Counted from the stretch's first letter, positions 6,350 through 13,219 are shown. The stretch: 14,132 nucleotides of DNA from Nitrososphaerota archaeon (GCA_027886925.1 JAPCJN010000040.1:330-14461); one strand, 5' to 3'. Numbers and translations: made by a program. The notes: a model not told the origin generated them from the sequence alone.

Positions 6350-8167
6350 ATGGTTCACAGGGTAGCGGGACTGGACGACAATCTCTGCCGTTCCGACAAG
6401 TGCGGGCTGGAGTGCATCAAGAACTGTCCGGTAAACATCAACGGCGAGGAGTGCATCGTCCTCGGCGAGGACAAGCTGGCGGTGATCTCCGAGACGCTCT
6501 GCATCGGCTGCGGGATATGCATCAAGGTCTGTCCCTTCGATGCGATAAACATCCTCAACCTGAGCGAGGAGCTGAAGGAGGAGAAAATCCACCAGTACGG
6601 GATCAACACTTTCCGGCTCTATCGACTCCCGACCCCCCGGAAGGGACAAGTGGTGGGGCTCGTCGGGAGGAACGGGACGGGAAAGTCCACAGCCCTCCAG
6701 ATCCTGTCGGGACAGCTCGTACCTAACCTGGGCGACTACGAGCACGAGGCGACTTGGGACCTGATACTCGAGTATCTGAGCGGAAAGGAGCTCAAGGAGC
6801 ACTTCGAGAGGATCCAGGCAGGCGAGGTGAAGATCTCGCTCAAGCCTCAGGCGGTCTACCGCCTCCCGGAGTTCTGGAAGAAGGACGTCTCCTCGCTGCT
6901 TGACAAGATGGACGAGACGGGGGACCGCCAGAAGGTCGTGGCAGCGCTCGGCCTGAAGGAGGCGCTCCCCAAGAACCTGAACGAGCTCAGCGGGGGAGAG
7001 CTGCAGAGGGTGGCGGTCGCCGTCGCTTCGCTCAAGGAGGCCGACATGTATCTCTTCGACGAGCCCTCTTCTTACAACGACGTTTACCAGAGGTTGGCGG
7101 TCTCGAGGCTCATCAGGTCGATCGCCGAGAAGGGCAGATACGTCTTGTTGGTGGAGCACGACATGACCTTCCTCGACTACGCGAGCGACTACGTGCAGAT
7201 CGTCTACGGCGAGCCGGGTGTCTACGGCATCGTCTCGTCCTTGTACCCTTCGAGGAGCGGGATCAATGCGTTGCTGGACGGGTTCCTGCCTCAGGAGAAC
7301 ACGAGGTTCAGGGACAGGAGCGTCACCTTCGACGTCACGACGAGCGCGGAGCAGCAGCAGTCGGAGGAGGTCATAGCCAGATACGGCTCGCTGAGGAAGT
7401 CGTTCCCCGGGTTCGACCTCCAGGTCAACGGGGGCGAGATATTCACAGGATCTGTCCTTGGGGTAATAGGGGCGAACGCGCTCGGGAAGACGACGTTCCT
7501 GCGGATGCTCGCGGGCGAGGAGAAGCCCGACTCTGGCGATGTCAGCATCGGGGTGAAGATCGCGCTCAAGCCTCAATACCTGAAGGCGGACTATCCGGGG
7601 ACCGTCCAGGAGTTCATCGGCGATAGAGTGGGGAAGGGCTTCGACGACGAGGTGCTGCAGGCCAACCTCGCAGGCCCGCTGAAGATGGAGAAGCTCTTCC
7701 CGCGGAACGTTTCGGAACTCAGCGGAGGGGAGCTCCAGAAGCTCGCGATAGTCTCGACGTTCGCCACCGAGGCCAACCTGTACGCGCTGGACGAGCCGTC
7801 CGCCTTCGTGGACGTCGAAGACAGGTTCGTCATCGCCAAGGCCATCGGGAGGCTGGTCAAGGCGAGAGGGAAGAGCGCCGTCATAATCGACCATGACATT
7901 CAACTTCTCGACCTGATATCCGACAGGATGCTGGTGTTCAGAGGCAAGCCTGGGGTCGACGGCGTCGCGACGGCGCCACTGGGGAAGGAAGAGGGGATGA
8001 ACACGTTCCTCAGGGAGATTGGGTTGACCTACCGGAGGGACATCAAGAGCGGCAGGCCGCGGGTCAACAAGCCGGACAGCAAACGAGACAGGGAGCAGAA
8101 AGAGAGCGGCCAGTACTACTATGCAAGCACCGTCGCGCCCGCGGCGGGAGAAGAGGAAGAGGGGTAA
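6350..8167 (+). CDS. ABCE1/Rli1 ribosome-recycling ATPase
   Basis: Splits ribosomes into subunits after termination or stalling, working with archaeal release/Pelota factors. The 605-residue protein has the full architecture. The N-terminal iron-sulfur domain has eight ligand cysteines, C13-C18-C22-C26 and C51-C54-C57-C61, for two 4Fe-4S clusters. NBD1 has Walker A GRNGTGKS (106-113), signature LSGGELQ (213-219), Walker B YLFDEPSS and switch histidine VEHD. The hinge is followed by NBD2 with Walker A GANALGKT (374-381), LSGGELQ (457-463), YALDEPSA and IDHD. Two small deviations are GANALGKT instead of the usual GPNGxGKT form and SSYND where SSYLD is typical. The last 35 or so residues are polar, ending in EEEEG. 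The ATG follows a GGAGAG site, and the Trm5-family gene follows after 62 nt. Confidence 0.97.
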   Translation: MVHRVAGLDDNLCRSDKCGLECIKNCPVNINGEECIVLGEDKLAVISETLCIGCGICIKVCPFDAINILNLSEELKEEKIHQYGINTFRLYRLPTPRKGQVVGLVGRNGTGKSTALQILSGQLVPNLGDYEHEATWDLILEYLSGKELKEHFERIQAGEVKISLKPQAVYRLPEFWKKDVSSLLDKMDETGDRQKVVAALGLKEALPKNLNELSGGELQRVAVAVASLKEADMYLFDEPSSYNDVYQRLAVSRLIRSIAEKGRYVLLVEHDMTFLDYASDYVQIVYGEPGVYGIVSSLYPSRSGINALLDGFLPQENTRFRDRSVTFDVTTSAEQQQSEEVIARYGSLRKSFPGFDLQVNGGEIFTGSVLGVIGANALGKTTFLRMLAGEEKPDSGDVSIGVKIALKPQYLKADYPGTVQEFIGDRVGKGFDDEVLQANLAGPLKMEKLFPRNVSELSGGELQKLAIVSTFATEANLYALDEPSAFVDVEDRFVIAKAIGRLVKARGKSAVIIDHDIQLLDLISDRMLVFRGKPGVDGVATAPLGKEEGMNTFLREIGLTYRRDIKSGRPRVNKPDSKRDREQKESGQYYYASTVAPAAGEEEEG

Positions 8168-8229
8168 GATGCGCTTGGTTCTCCTTCGCCGGATGTCAAC
8201 AGAAGACAGAAGGTGAAGCCCGGACGAAG

Positions 8230-9054
8230 TTGTCCAAGGATGGCGAGCTCACTCCCGCCGAGGTATCCTCGTTCGAGAGCGGGATAGACGTGATCGGCGA
8301 CATTGCCATAGTGAAGTTGCGCCCGGGGACGCAGGGAAAGGAAGCCCGGCTCGCCGCGGCCGTCATGCACGAAATGAAGAACGTGAAGGGCGTCTACGGG
8401 CAGGAGGGGGGTATCGAGGGCGACTACAGGCTGCGCAGCCTCCGCCATCTCGGAGGCGAGAGGCGCACCTCTACCGTGCATAAGGAGAACGGCCTCAGGC
8501 TCAAGGTGGACGTCGAGACCTGCTACTTCTCCCCGAGGCTCTCCACGGAGAGGTTGAGGATAGCGGAGCTCGTCAAGGACGGGGAGAAGGTGCTCAACAT
8601 GTTCGCTGGCGTGGGGCCATTCTCGATACTCATCGCGAGGAGAGGTAAACGGGCCGGGACGGCTGTCGTGAGCTGCGAGCTCAACGACGCGGCTTTTGAC
8701 TTGCACCTGGAAAACAACATGCTCAACAAGGTGGAAGGGAACGTGGAGATGGTCAGAGGCGACGCGAAGGAACTCCTCTCGCTGTTGAGTGATAAGCCGC
8801 GGTTCGACAGGATATTGATGCCGCATCCCTCCCAGTCGAACGTCTTCCTGCTGACCGCGCTCGCCCTGCTGAAACCCCACGGCGTCGTGCACTACTACAG
8901 GCACGTCACAGGAAGGAACCTGGGAGAGGCCGAGCAGAACCTAAGGACTGAGGTAGGCGCGACGGCCCCGAAAGCCGTGGTCGGCGCCATCAGGAAGGTG
9001 CGGGAGATCGGTCCGAGATACGTCGAACTCGTCGCTGACGTGAAGCCGAGCTAA
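8230..9054 (+). CDS. Trm5/TYW2-family tRNA (guanine37) methyltransferase
   Basis: Class I SAM-dependent enzyme of the Met-10+/Trm5 family, which acts at position 37 of tRNA: Trm5 makes m1G37, which prevents frameshifting, while TYW2 transfers the aminocarboxypropyl group in wybutosine synthesis. In the 274-residue protein, YFSPRLSTER (99-108) matches the family substrate motif, including the Glu-Arg that corresponds to the catalytic pair of the Methanocaldococcus enzyme by spacing. NMFAGVGPF (123-131) is SAM motif I and CELN (149-152) holds the SAM-ribose acid. The post-IV motif is MPHP (197-200) rather than the MNLP expected of standard Trm5. It is shorter than the roughly 336-residue M. jannaschii enzyme and lacks most of the D1 domain. 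TTG 8230 is used because no ATG or GTG lies upstream in frame. Family is sure; m1G37 is the likelier product. Confidence 0.87.
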   Translation: MSKDGELTPAEVSSFESGIDVIGDIAIVKLRPGTQGKEARLAAAVMHEMKNVKGVYGQEGGIEGDYRLRSLRHLGGERRTSTVHKENGLRLKVDVETCYFSPRLSTERLRIAELVKDGEKVLNMFAGVGPFSILIARRGKRAGTAVVSCELNDAAFDLHLENNMLNKVEGNVEMVRGDAKELLSLLSDKPRFDRILMPHPSQSNVFLLTALALLKPHGVVHYYRHVTGRNLGEAEQNLRTEVGATAPKAVVGAIRKVREIGPRYVELVADVKPS

Positions 9055-9062
9055 GCCCATCC

Positions 9063-10706
9063 TCAGAATGGCAGCTGCTGGCTGTACCTGTAGAGATGGA
9101 CTATGACCGAGAAGGTGATGAATATCACTCCGAGCTCGAAGAGCGCGATGCTGTTGAACCCGCTGGCCACGGCCTGGACCGCGAACGCGTTCATGATCAC
9201 CTGCACCGCTATGAGCAGGAAGAGTATCGCTGTCAGCCATTCTCGGGACAGGAACGAGAGCGACATCGGCTGTAGGGCCTTTCTCACCCTTTCCTTCGAA
9301 TTAAGGAAGTTGATTACCGCATACGTCAATGCGAAGCTGACGGCGGTCAATACGAGCATCGAACCGAAGTAGAGTGTCGGGTCGACGTAGAGCCGGGCGA
9401 GCGTGCTGAGCGAAGTGTCCGGGTTGACGTAGGCGCCCCACGAGGTAGTCGCCAAAACCTGCCCGATGCTAGTGATGCCTAGGGCGGCGAAGAACGGTCG
9501 CTCCTTCCATGACATCTTCTTCGAGGTATCGACGAAAGGCACCACCGCAAACATCAGGAGCAACAACACGGGGATAAGTCCCGCCATCGTGAACTTGTCT
9601 AGTTCGGTCCGGAGCAGAGCGTATAGGCTTGTCAGGTACCACTCTGGGATCGTGAGCTGCCCGTTGCCGGGGCTGTAGGCAGTCCCTAGCTGGACGGGGA
9701 ACAGCGCGCCTATGACGAATATCCCACCCATCACCGAGGCGACGACCGGGAGGTCGAAGACGAGGTACCGGGGGAAGTGGAAGAACGTGAGAAGTATCAT
9801 GACCATGGGGAGTATGAAGACGTGGGCGGCGAATAGACGCAGGATGAAGTCGCTAAATCCGGACCCGAAAGTCGCCAGCCTGATCGCGGACCCCGTAACG
9901 GGCCCGATAGAAGGGGAAGAGTTAGCCAGTGAAGCGCCTATCTCGATCGCGAGGCCTGCCCTCTGGTTGAAGATGATGTCGTAGCCCGTAAAAGCCTCGA
10001 GAACGGTGATGAGTCCGAAGATCATCCCAGTGACCCATATCACCTCGTTCTTGATCTTGAACCTCCCACTGAAGTATTGATAGTAAAGATGCAGGGCCGC
10101 AAGCAGCACCATCGCGTTCGAGGCGGTGTAGTGTATGTCCCTGATGAACCAGCCATACGGCACGGAGTTGGTGATGTTCGAGACGCTGGAGAACGCGCAC
10201 GAGAAGCTACCGCAGCCGGGCAGCGTCGGCTCGTAGTAGATCATGAGCAGCCCGCCGGTGATCCCGAGGAGCAGGAAGACCATCCCCGTCAGGACGCCGA
10301 GGAACCCCAGGGGGCTGACGAACTTCTTCGGGAAGGTGAACTTTAGACCGAAGAAGACTGTCCTCTCGAACCTGTTGATTATGTAGTCCCAGAGCTCCTC
10401 TATCATGTTAGGCTTGGTCGGCGGAGCCTGCGCGACGGCGGGGGCAGATGGCGGCCGAGGGGGCGCCGGAGCTGCGCCCATCGGGCGAGGCGCCATAGGC
10501 ACAAAGCCACCGGGCCTTGGGGCCGGGGGAATCGAACTAGTCGGGACCGCACCAGTGGGAGGCGATGTTGGCGTTGAGGGAGGCGCCACCGTAGCGGGAG
10601 AACCTGCCGCGGATACCGAGCCTGGCTTTGGGGGAATCGGGATCTTCGGCGGTGCCTTCTTCTGCTCGTCCGGGCTGTCTCCGCTCTCAGTAGATGACAA
10701 ACTCAA
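9063..10706 (-). CDS. Cytochrome b (b6-type spacing) of a quinol-oxidising complex, with Pro-rich N-terminus
   Basis: Integral membrane subunit that oxidises quinol and carries electrons across the membrane on two b haems. The 547-residue protein opens with a disordered tail (19-99) holding about 29 prolines. Helices follow at about 133-157, 190-213, 221-244, 286-310, 320-340, 372-391, 404-424, 443-468, 488-509 and 516-539. Haem ligands are H192/H206 (13 residues between) and H295/H310 (14 between). The 14-residue spacing is that of cytochrome b6 rather than mitochondrial cytochrome b. PEWY (354-357), the Qo-site motif, lies in the loop after helix 5. The last two helices exceed the usual eight. 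C165 and C170 sit in the first outer loop. The TTG at 10706 follows GGAG by 4 nt, and the Rieske gene ends 16 nt upstream. Confidence 0.93.
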   Translation of the reverse strand: MSLSSTESGDSPDEQKKAPPKIPIPPKPGSVSAAGSPATVAPPSTPTSPPTGAVPTSSIPPAPRPGGFVPMAPRPMGAAPAPPRPPSAPAVAQAPPTKPNMIEELWDYIINRFERTVFFGLKFTFPKKFVSPLGFLGVLTGMVFLLLGITGGLLMIYYEPTLPGCGSFSCAFSSVSNITNSVPYGWFIRDIHYTASNAMVLLAALHLYYQYFSGRFKIKNEVIWVTGMIFGLITVLEAFTGYDIIFNQRAGLAIEIGASLANSSPSIGPVTGSAIRLATFGSGFSDFILRLFAAHVFILPMVMILLTFFHFPRYLVFDLPVVASVMGGIFVIGALFPVQLGTAYSPGNGQLTIPEWYLTSLYALLRTELDKFTMAGLIPVLLLLMFAVVPFVDTSKKMSWKERPFFAALGITSIGQVLATTSWGAYVNPDTSLSTLARLYVDPTLYFGSMLVLTAVSFALTYAVINFLNSKERVRKALQPMSLSFLSREWLTAILFLLIAVQVIMNAFAVQAVASGFNSIALFELGVIFITFSVIVHLYRYSQQLPF

Positions 10707-10710
10707 GGAT

Positions 10711-10714
10711 CTCC
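10711..10714 (-). promoter_or_regulatory. Ribosome binding site of cytochrome b
   Basis: The minus strand has GGAG 4 nt before the TTG at 10706, within the 16-nt gap after the Rieske stop. An ATG just upstream is in another frame and meets a stop within about ten codons, so the TTG is the supported start. Confidence 0.45.
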
Positions 10715-10722
10715 ATGTATCT

Positions 10723-11526
10723 CTATTCTGGCGAGTATCCGGTGCCGGTCCCGGCGCCGACTGCCCTGCCGTATCCCAACACTCCGTTGTGGTCGACGTC
10801 CCAGATCGGGGGGACGACCTGGAGGTTCCCAGCCCCGTCGGTCGTGAGCGTCAGCATCGGGATCGCGTTGGTCGGCGGCGGTTGCACTGCCGCGGGACCC
10901 TCGAAAGCCACGCCAACCGGCGGGGTGATGGTCTTTCCATTGATAGTCACCTGTTCTCCGATGCTGTAAAGGCTCCCGTGGCAAGGACACTCGTAGTCTC
11001 TGTGCGTGGGAGAAGGGTTGTTCTGACCACCCCCATAATTAGGGCTGCACCACAGGTGGACGCAGACCTTGCTGAACGCGACGAAGTCACTCGCGGTCTT
11101 CTTGTCGCCGCCCAGCTCGGTAGGCAGGCGTATCAGATCGAACTTCACGAACGTATTGGGGTTCTGGCCGTCGAGGTTGGGGTCGCCTGAAGAGGGGTAG
11201 GTCATCACCCAGTGGTTGTTCGGTGGGAACGACGTGAGGTCGTTGACGTTCACTTTCTTGCCAGCCGCGTTCCCGTTCTCCGAAGTGTTGTTGTCCAAGA
11301 CGATGGTCTGAGGCTTCGTCGTCGCTGAAGAGCCCCCCACGGACGAGGATAGGAACGTGCCGAATGGCACGTATGGGGCTAGCGTAAGGAGGCCTCCTAC
11401 CACCGCGATGAGTGAGATGAACTTGCGTCTGGACTTTTTCGGCGGTGCAGCTGCCGGACGAGAAGGAGGAGTAGGCGGGGCGGCCGCGTTGGTAATTCTC
11501 ACGTCGCTTTTGACGTCTTTGGACAA
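10723..11526 (-). CDS. Rieske iron-sulfur protein, Tat-anchored
   Basis: High-potential 2Fe-2S subunit that takes the first electron from quinol at the cytochrome b Qo site, located outside the membrane. In the 267-residue protein a Pro/Ala-rich tail (12-30) precedes SRRKFISLI (32-40), a clear twin-arginine motif, and an uncleaved helix to about 54. Box 1 is CVHLWC (C155, H157, C160) and box 2 is CPCHGS (C180, C182, H183). Cluster ligands are C155, H157, C180 and H183, with the C160-C182 disulfide. S185 and Y187, the hydrogen-bond donors that raise the potential in bc1, are present. The gap between boxes is 19 residues against 13 in bovine, a small insertion rich in Gly and Asn. The TTG at 11526 is forced, because an in-frame TAG immediately precedes it. 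AGGAGG lies 12 nt upstream. It is first in an operon with cytochrome b. Confidence 0.94.
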   Translation of the reverse strand: MSKDVKSDVRITNAAAPPTPPSRPAAAPPKKSRRKFISLIAVVGGLLTLAPYVPFGTFLSSSVGGSSATTKPQTIVLDNNTSENGNAAGKKVNVNDLTSFPPNNHWVMTYPSSGDPNLDGQNPNTFVKFDLIRLPTELGGDKKTASDFVAFSKVCVHLWCSPNYGGGQNNPSPTHRDYECPCHGSLYSIGEQVTINGKTITPPVGVAFEGPAAVQPPPTNAIPMLTLTTDGAGNLQVVPPIWDVDHNGVLGYGRAVGAGTGTGYSPE

Positions 11527-11538
11527 CTATGACGCAGT

Positions 11539-11544
11539 CCTCCT
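11539..11544 (-). promoter_or_regulatory. Ribosome binding site of the Rieske gene
   Basis: The minus strand carries AGGAGG, a full Shine-Dalgarno, 12 nt before the TTG at 11526. The spacing is slightly long, but it is the strongest such match in this stretch and implies a leadered transcript. Confidence 0.45.
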
Positions 11545-11664
11545 TTCCCCGCAGAAAAGCGAAGGCTTGAAGCGAGTAGTCACTCTTGCGTCACGCTCAG
11601 CCGCGTTTGTCGTCGTCAAAGGCAACAAAAATCTAGTCTTGCCGGGTTCAACCACACCCGAAAG

Positions 11665-11676
11665 CAGTTTTTAAGT
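11665..11676 (-). promoter_or_regulatory. TATA-like box for the Rieske-cytochrome b operon
   Basis: The minus strand reads ACTTAAAAACTG in the divergent intergenic region. Standard spacing would start transcription near 11645 and leave a leader of about 118 nt before the Rieske TTG. That is long for archaea, so a nearer promoter without an obvious TATA is possible. Confidence 0.4.
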
Positions 11677-11697
11677 TTACAGCCATTCCTGTTAAAA

Positions 11698-11705
11698 TTT
11701 TATTA
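11698..11705 (+). promoter_or_regulatory. TATA-like box for the cupredoxin gene
   Basis: TTTTATTA lies in an A/T-rich patch 31-38 nt upstream of the ATG at 11736. Standard spacing gives a start near 11727-11731 and a leader under 10 nt. Confidence 0.5.
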
Positions 11706-11707
11706 CC

Positions 11708-11722
11708 CCTCGGTTGTCGAGG
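11708..11722. repeat. Inverted repeat between the cupredoxin TATA box and start
   Basis: CCTCG and CGAGG form a perfect 5-bp inverted repeat around a 5-nt loop. It sits between the TATA element and the likely transcription start, a position typical of archaeal repressor sites. It is too short to exclude chance in GC-rich DNA. Confidence 0.3.
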
Positions 11723-11735
11723 CTACATCAACAAA

Positions 11736-12605
11736 ATGAGCGCCCCCAAGGGCTCCGTAGGCGTCGCGTTGACCGTGACCGTGATAATCATTATCGCAGT
11801 GACCTCGGTAGGGTATTACCAGTTCGTATACTGTGCGTCCAGTTCTTGCAGCACGAGCACCTCAACCGCCTCTTCAGGCGCCGCAGCATGCGCGCCGCCA
11901 AGTTGTGTGACGATCGCGATCAACGTCGGCGCGGCGACTCTCACCACAACCGCGTATTCGCCTGACATCGCGACCCTCGTGATAGGCGTCAACAACACCT
12001 TCCAGGTGCTCAACAACGACTCGCAGAGTGGGGGAGTCTTCCACTCTTTGACCGCGGACTCGTGTGCTCAATCGGGGCAGCCATGCCCGTTCGACACGGG
12101 AGTAATCGCTTACGGGGTCACCAAAGGACCTTACACGCTGACCACTCCTGGCACCTACGCGTACTACTGCGTGGTCCACCCTACCACGATGATTGGCAAG
12201 ATAATCGTGCTGGCCGGGTCAGGGAGTAGCGGTGGCGGTGCGTCCTCTTCGTCGTCCTCGACCACCAAGACCTCGACCTCTTCCTCGAGCAGCGTCGCAC
12301 AGGCAAACGGCCTGCCCATCTCTATCTACAACGGAGCCGGCAACCAGGCCAACCCTCCTGGCTATGCTCCAGACAACTTCACGATCGTGATCGGGGTTAA
12401 CAACACCGTGACATGGACGAACAACGACACATCCGCGCACACAGTGACGTCGATGGTCGTCCCCGCGGGCGCGGAGACCTTCAACTCCGGGATAATCTCG
12501 AAGGGCGGCGTCTACACTTTGACCCTGACCGTGCCAGGCACATACGAGTACATCTGCAGCCTGCACGCCTGGATGAAGGGCACGTTCATCGTAAAGTCCG
12601 GCTAG
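11736..12605 (+). CDS. Membrane-anchored double cupredoxin (two type 1 copper domains)
   Basis: Blue-copper electron carrier outside the membrane, probably taking electrons from the neighbouring Rieske/cytochrome b complex. The 289-residue protein starts at ATG 11736. A single N-terminal helix (about 9-29) is an anchor. Next comes a Ser/Thr segment with four cysteines (C33, C38, C52, C57), then cupredoxin domain 1 (about 58-160), a Gly/Ser/Thr linker (161-188) and domain 2 (about 190-289). Copper ligands are H103, C145, H148, M152 in domain 1 (C-x2-H-x3-M) and H235, C274, H277, M280 in domain 2 (C-x2-H-x2-M, amicyanin-like). Both domains share VIGVNNT and a PGTY-x-Y strand before the cysteine, so they arose by duplication. 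C110 and C117 in domain 1 may pair. Its last 20 nt overlap the convergent DUF99 gene. Confidence 0.92.
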   Translation: MSAPKGSVGVALTVTVIIIIAVTSVGYYQFVYCASSSCSTSTSTASSGAAACAPPSCVTIAINVGAATLTTTAYSPDIATLVIGVNNTFQVLNNDSQSGGVFHSLTADSCAQSGQPCPFDTGVIAYGVTKGPYTLTTPGTYAYYCVVHPTTMIGKIIVLAGSGSSGGGASSSSSSTTKTSTSSSSSVAQANGLPISIYNGAGNQANPPGYAPDNFTIVIGVNNTVTWTNNDTSAHTVTSMVVPAGAETFNSGIISKGGVYTLTLTVPGTYEYICSLHAWMKGTFIVKSG

Positions 12606-13176
12606 ACCCGGAGCGCAGCAACGCGGAACAAGACCTCGCCAGGAGCCTCGCGAGTCGTATGGGCTCTGGCACGACACCTTGCAGCGTGAACGCGTCAATC
12701 ACCAACCTGGCGTCTGTGTCGCTGATCTGGGCGCTCCGCAGATATGCCCTATGACCCGTGTGAAGCACAATGGGCGTGCGGCCCCCCAGCTTCCTGTATC
12801 TCTCGATCCGCTGCTCTGCGTGTTCAAAATGAGCCTTGATCGCGCGCTCTATCCCACTCGACTCGTTGTAAGTCAGGCAAACCACGGGCAGCCCCGACAG
12901 GCGAGCGACTTCGTCCACGTCGATGATGTTGTAGCGACTTATGATGCAGCCTGAGAGGAGGATGAGGTTTATGTCGGCACGCCTGAGCTTCCGAAACATC
13001 CTGAGCACAGAGCTCGTTGCGTCGTCGCCCCCCAAGGTTGCGGCGCCGAAGACGAACCCGTCGACGACGAGGTCCGTCCTCATCACGACTCCCGCAAGGA
13101 CGGATTTCTTGTCCCTGGGTCGAAAGCTCTCGGCGACGCCGAACGCTCTGATGGATTTCCCGGGGTGAAGGACCAA
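12586..13176 (-). CDS. DUF99 family protein (endonuclease V-like fold), divergent
   Basis: Member of the archaeal DUF99 family, distantly related in fold to endonuclease V and of unknown function. In the 196-residue protein the family frame is clear: IRAFGVAESF (9-18), VLAGVVMRTDLVVDGF (26-41), GGDDATSSVLRMF (49-61), YNIIDVDEV (82-90), GLPVVCLTY (95-103) and the C-terminal VVPEPIRLARLLARS (168-182). As I recall the family, the first motif is usually GIDDG and the third strand ends in D-G. Here these read GVAES and S-G, so two acidic positions are absent. TTG 13176 is the start, because the next Met (32) would remove the first strand, and a TATA box lies 35-43 nt upstream. The 3' end overlaps the cupredoxin gene on the opposite strand. 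Confidence 0.85.
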   Translation of the reverse strand: MVLHPGKSIRAFGVAESFRPRDKKSVLAGVVMRTDLVVDGFVFGAATLGGDDATSSVLRMFRKLRRADINLILLSGCIISRYNIIDVDEVARLSGLPVVCLTYNESSGIERAIKAHFEHAEQRIERYRKLGGRTPIVLHTGHRAYLRSAQISDTDARLVIDAFTLQGVVPEPIRLARLLARSCSALLRSGSSRTLR

Positions 13177-13210
13177 TCCTATCCGCAGGACCAGAAACCG
13201 CGGAATCTAG

Positions 13211-13219
13211 CTTTAATAC
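13211..13219 (-). promoter_or_regulatory. TATA-like box for the DUF99 gene
   Basis: The minus strand reads GTATTAAAG about 35-43 nt upstream of the TTG at 13176. The predicted transcript start lies near 13188, a leader of about 12 nt. Confidence 0.5.

Noticed and set aside
5924..7903. A 659-codon open frame on the minus strand across the membrane-protein and ABCE1 genes
   Set aside because: It is antisense to a fully conserved ABCE1. Its translation is dominated by Arg, Leu, Val and His with no recognisable motif, as expected from the codon bias of GC-rich DNA.
8169..8216. A 15-codon ATG frame between ABCE1 and the trm5-like gene
   Set aside because: It is short, without a ribosome site or conserved features. 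I see no reason to call it coding.
11527..11583. A GTG-started 18-codon upstream frame ending right before the Rieske TTG
   Set aside because: The position invites a leader-peptide idea, but the GTG has no ribosome site and the AGGAGG inside it serves the Rieske start equally well.
11640..11662. GGGTTCAACCACACCC, resembling the T arm of a tRNA
   Set aside because: The stem and loop lengths do not fit a T arm, and no acceptor, D or anticodon arms can be found around it.
11643..11672. CGGGT/ACCCG hairpin followed by TTTTT, resembling an intrinsic terminator
   Set aside because: No plus-strand gene ends upstream of it. It coincides with the Rieske promoter region, where the T-run is the other strand of the TATA-like element.
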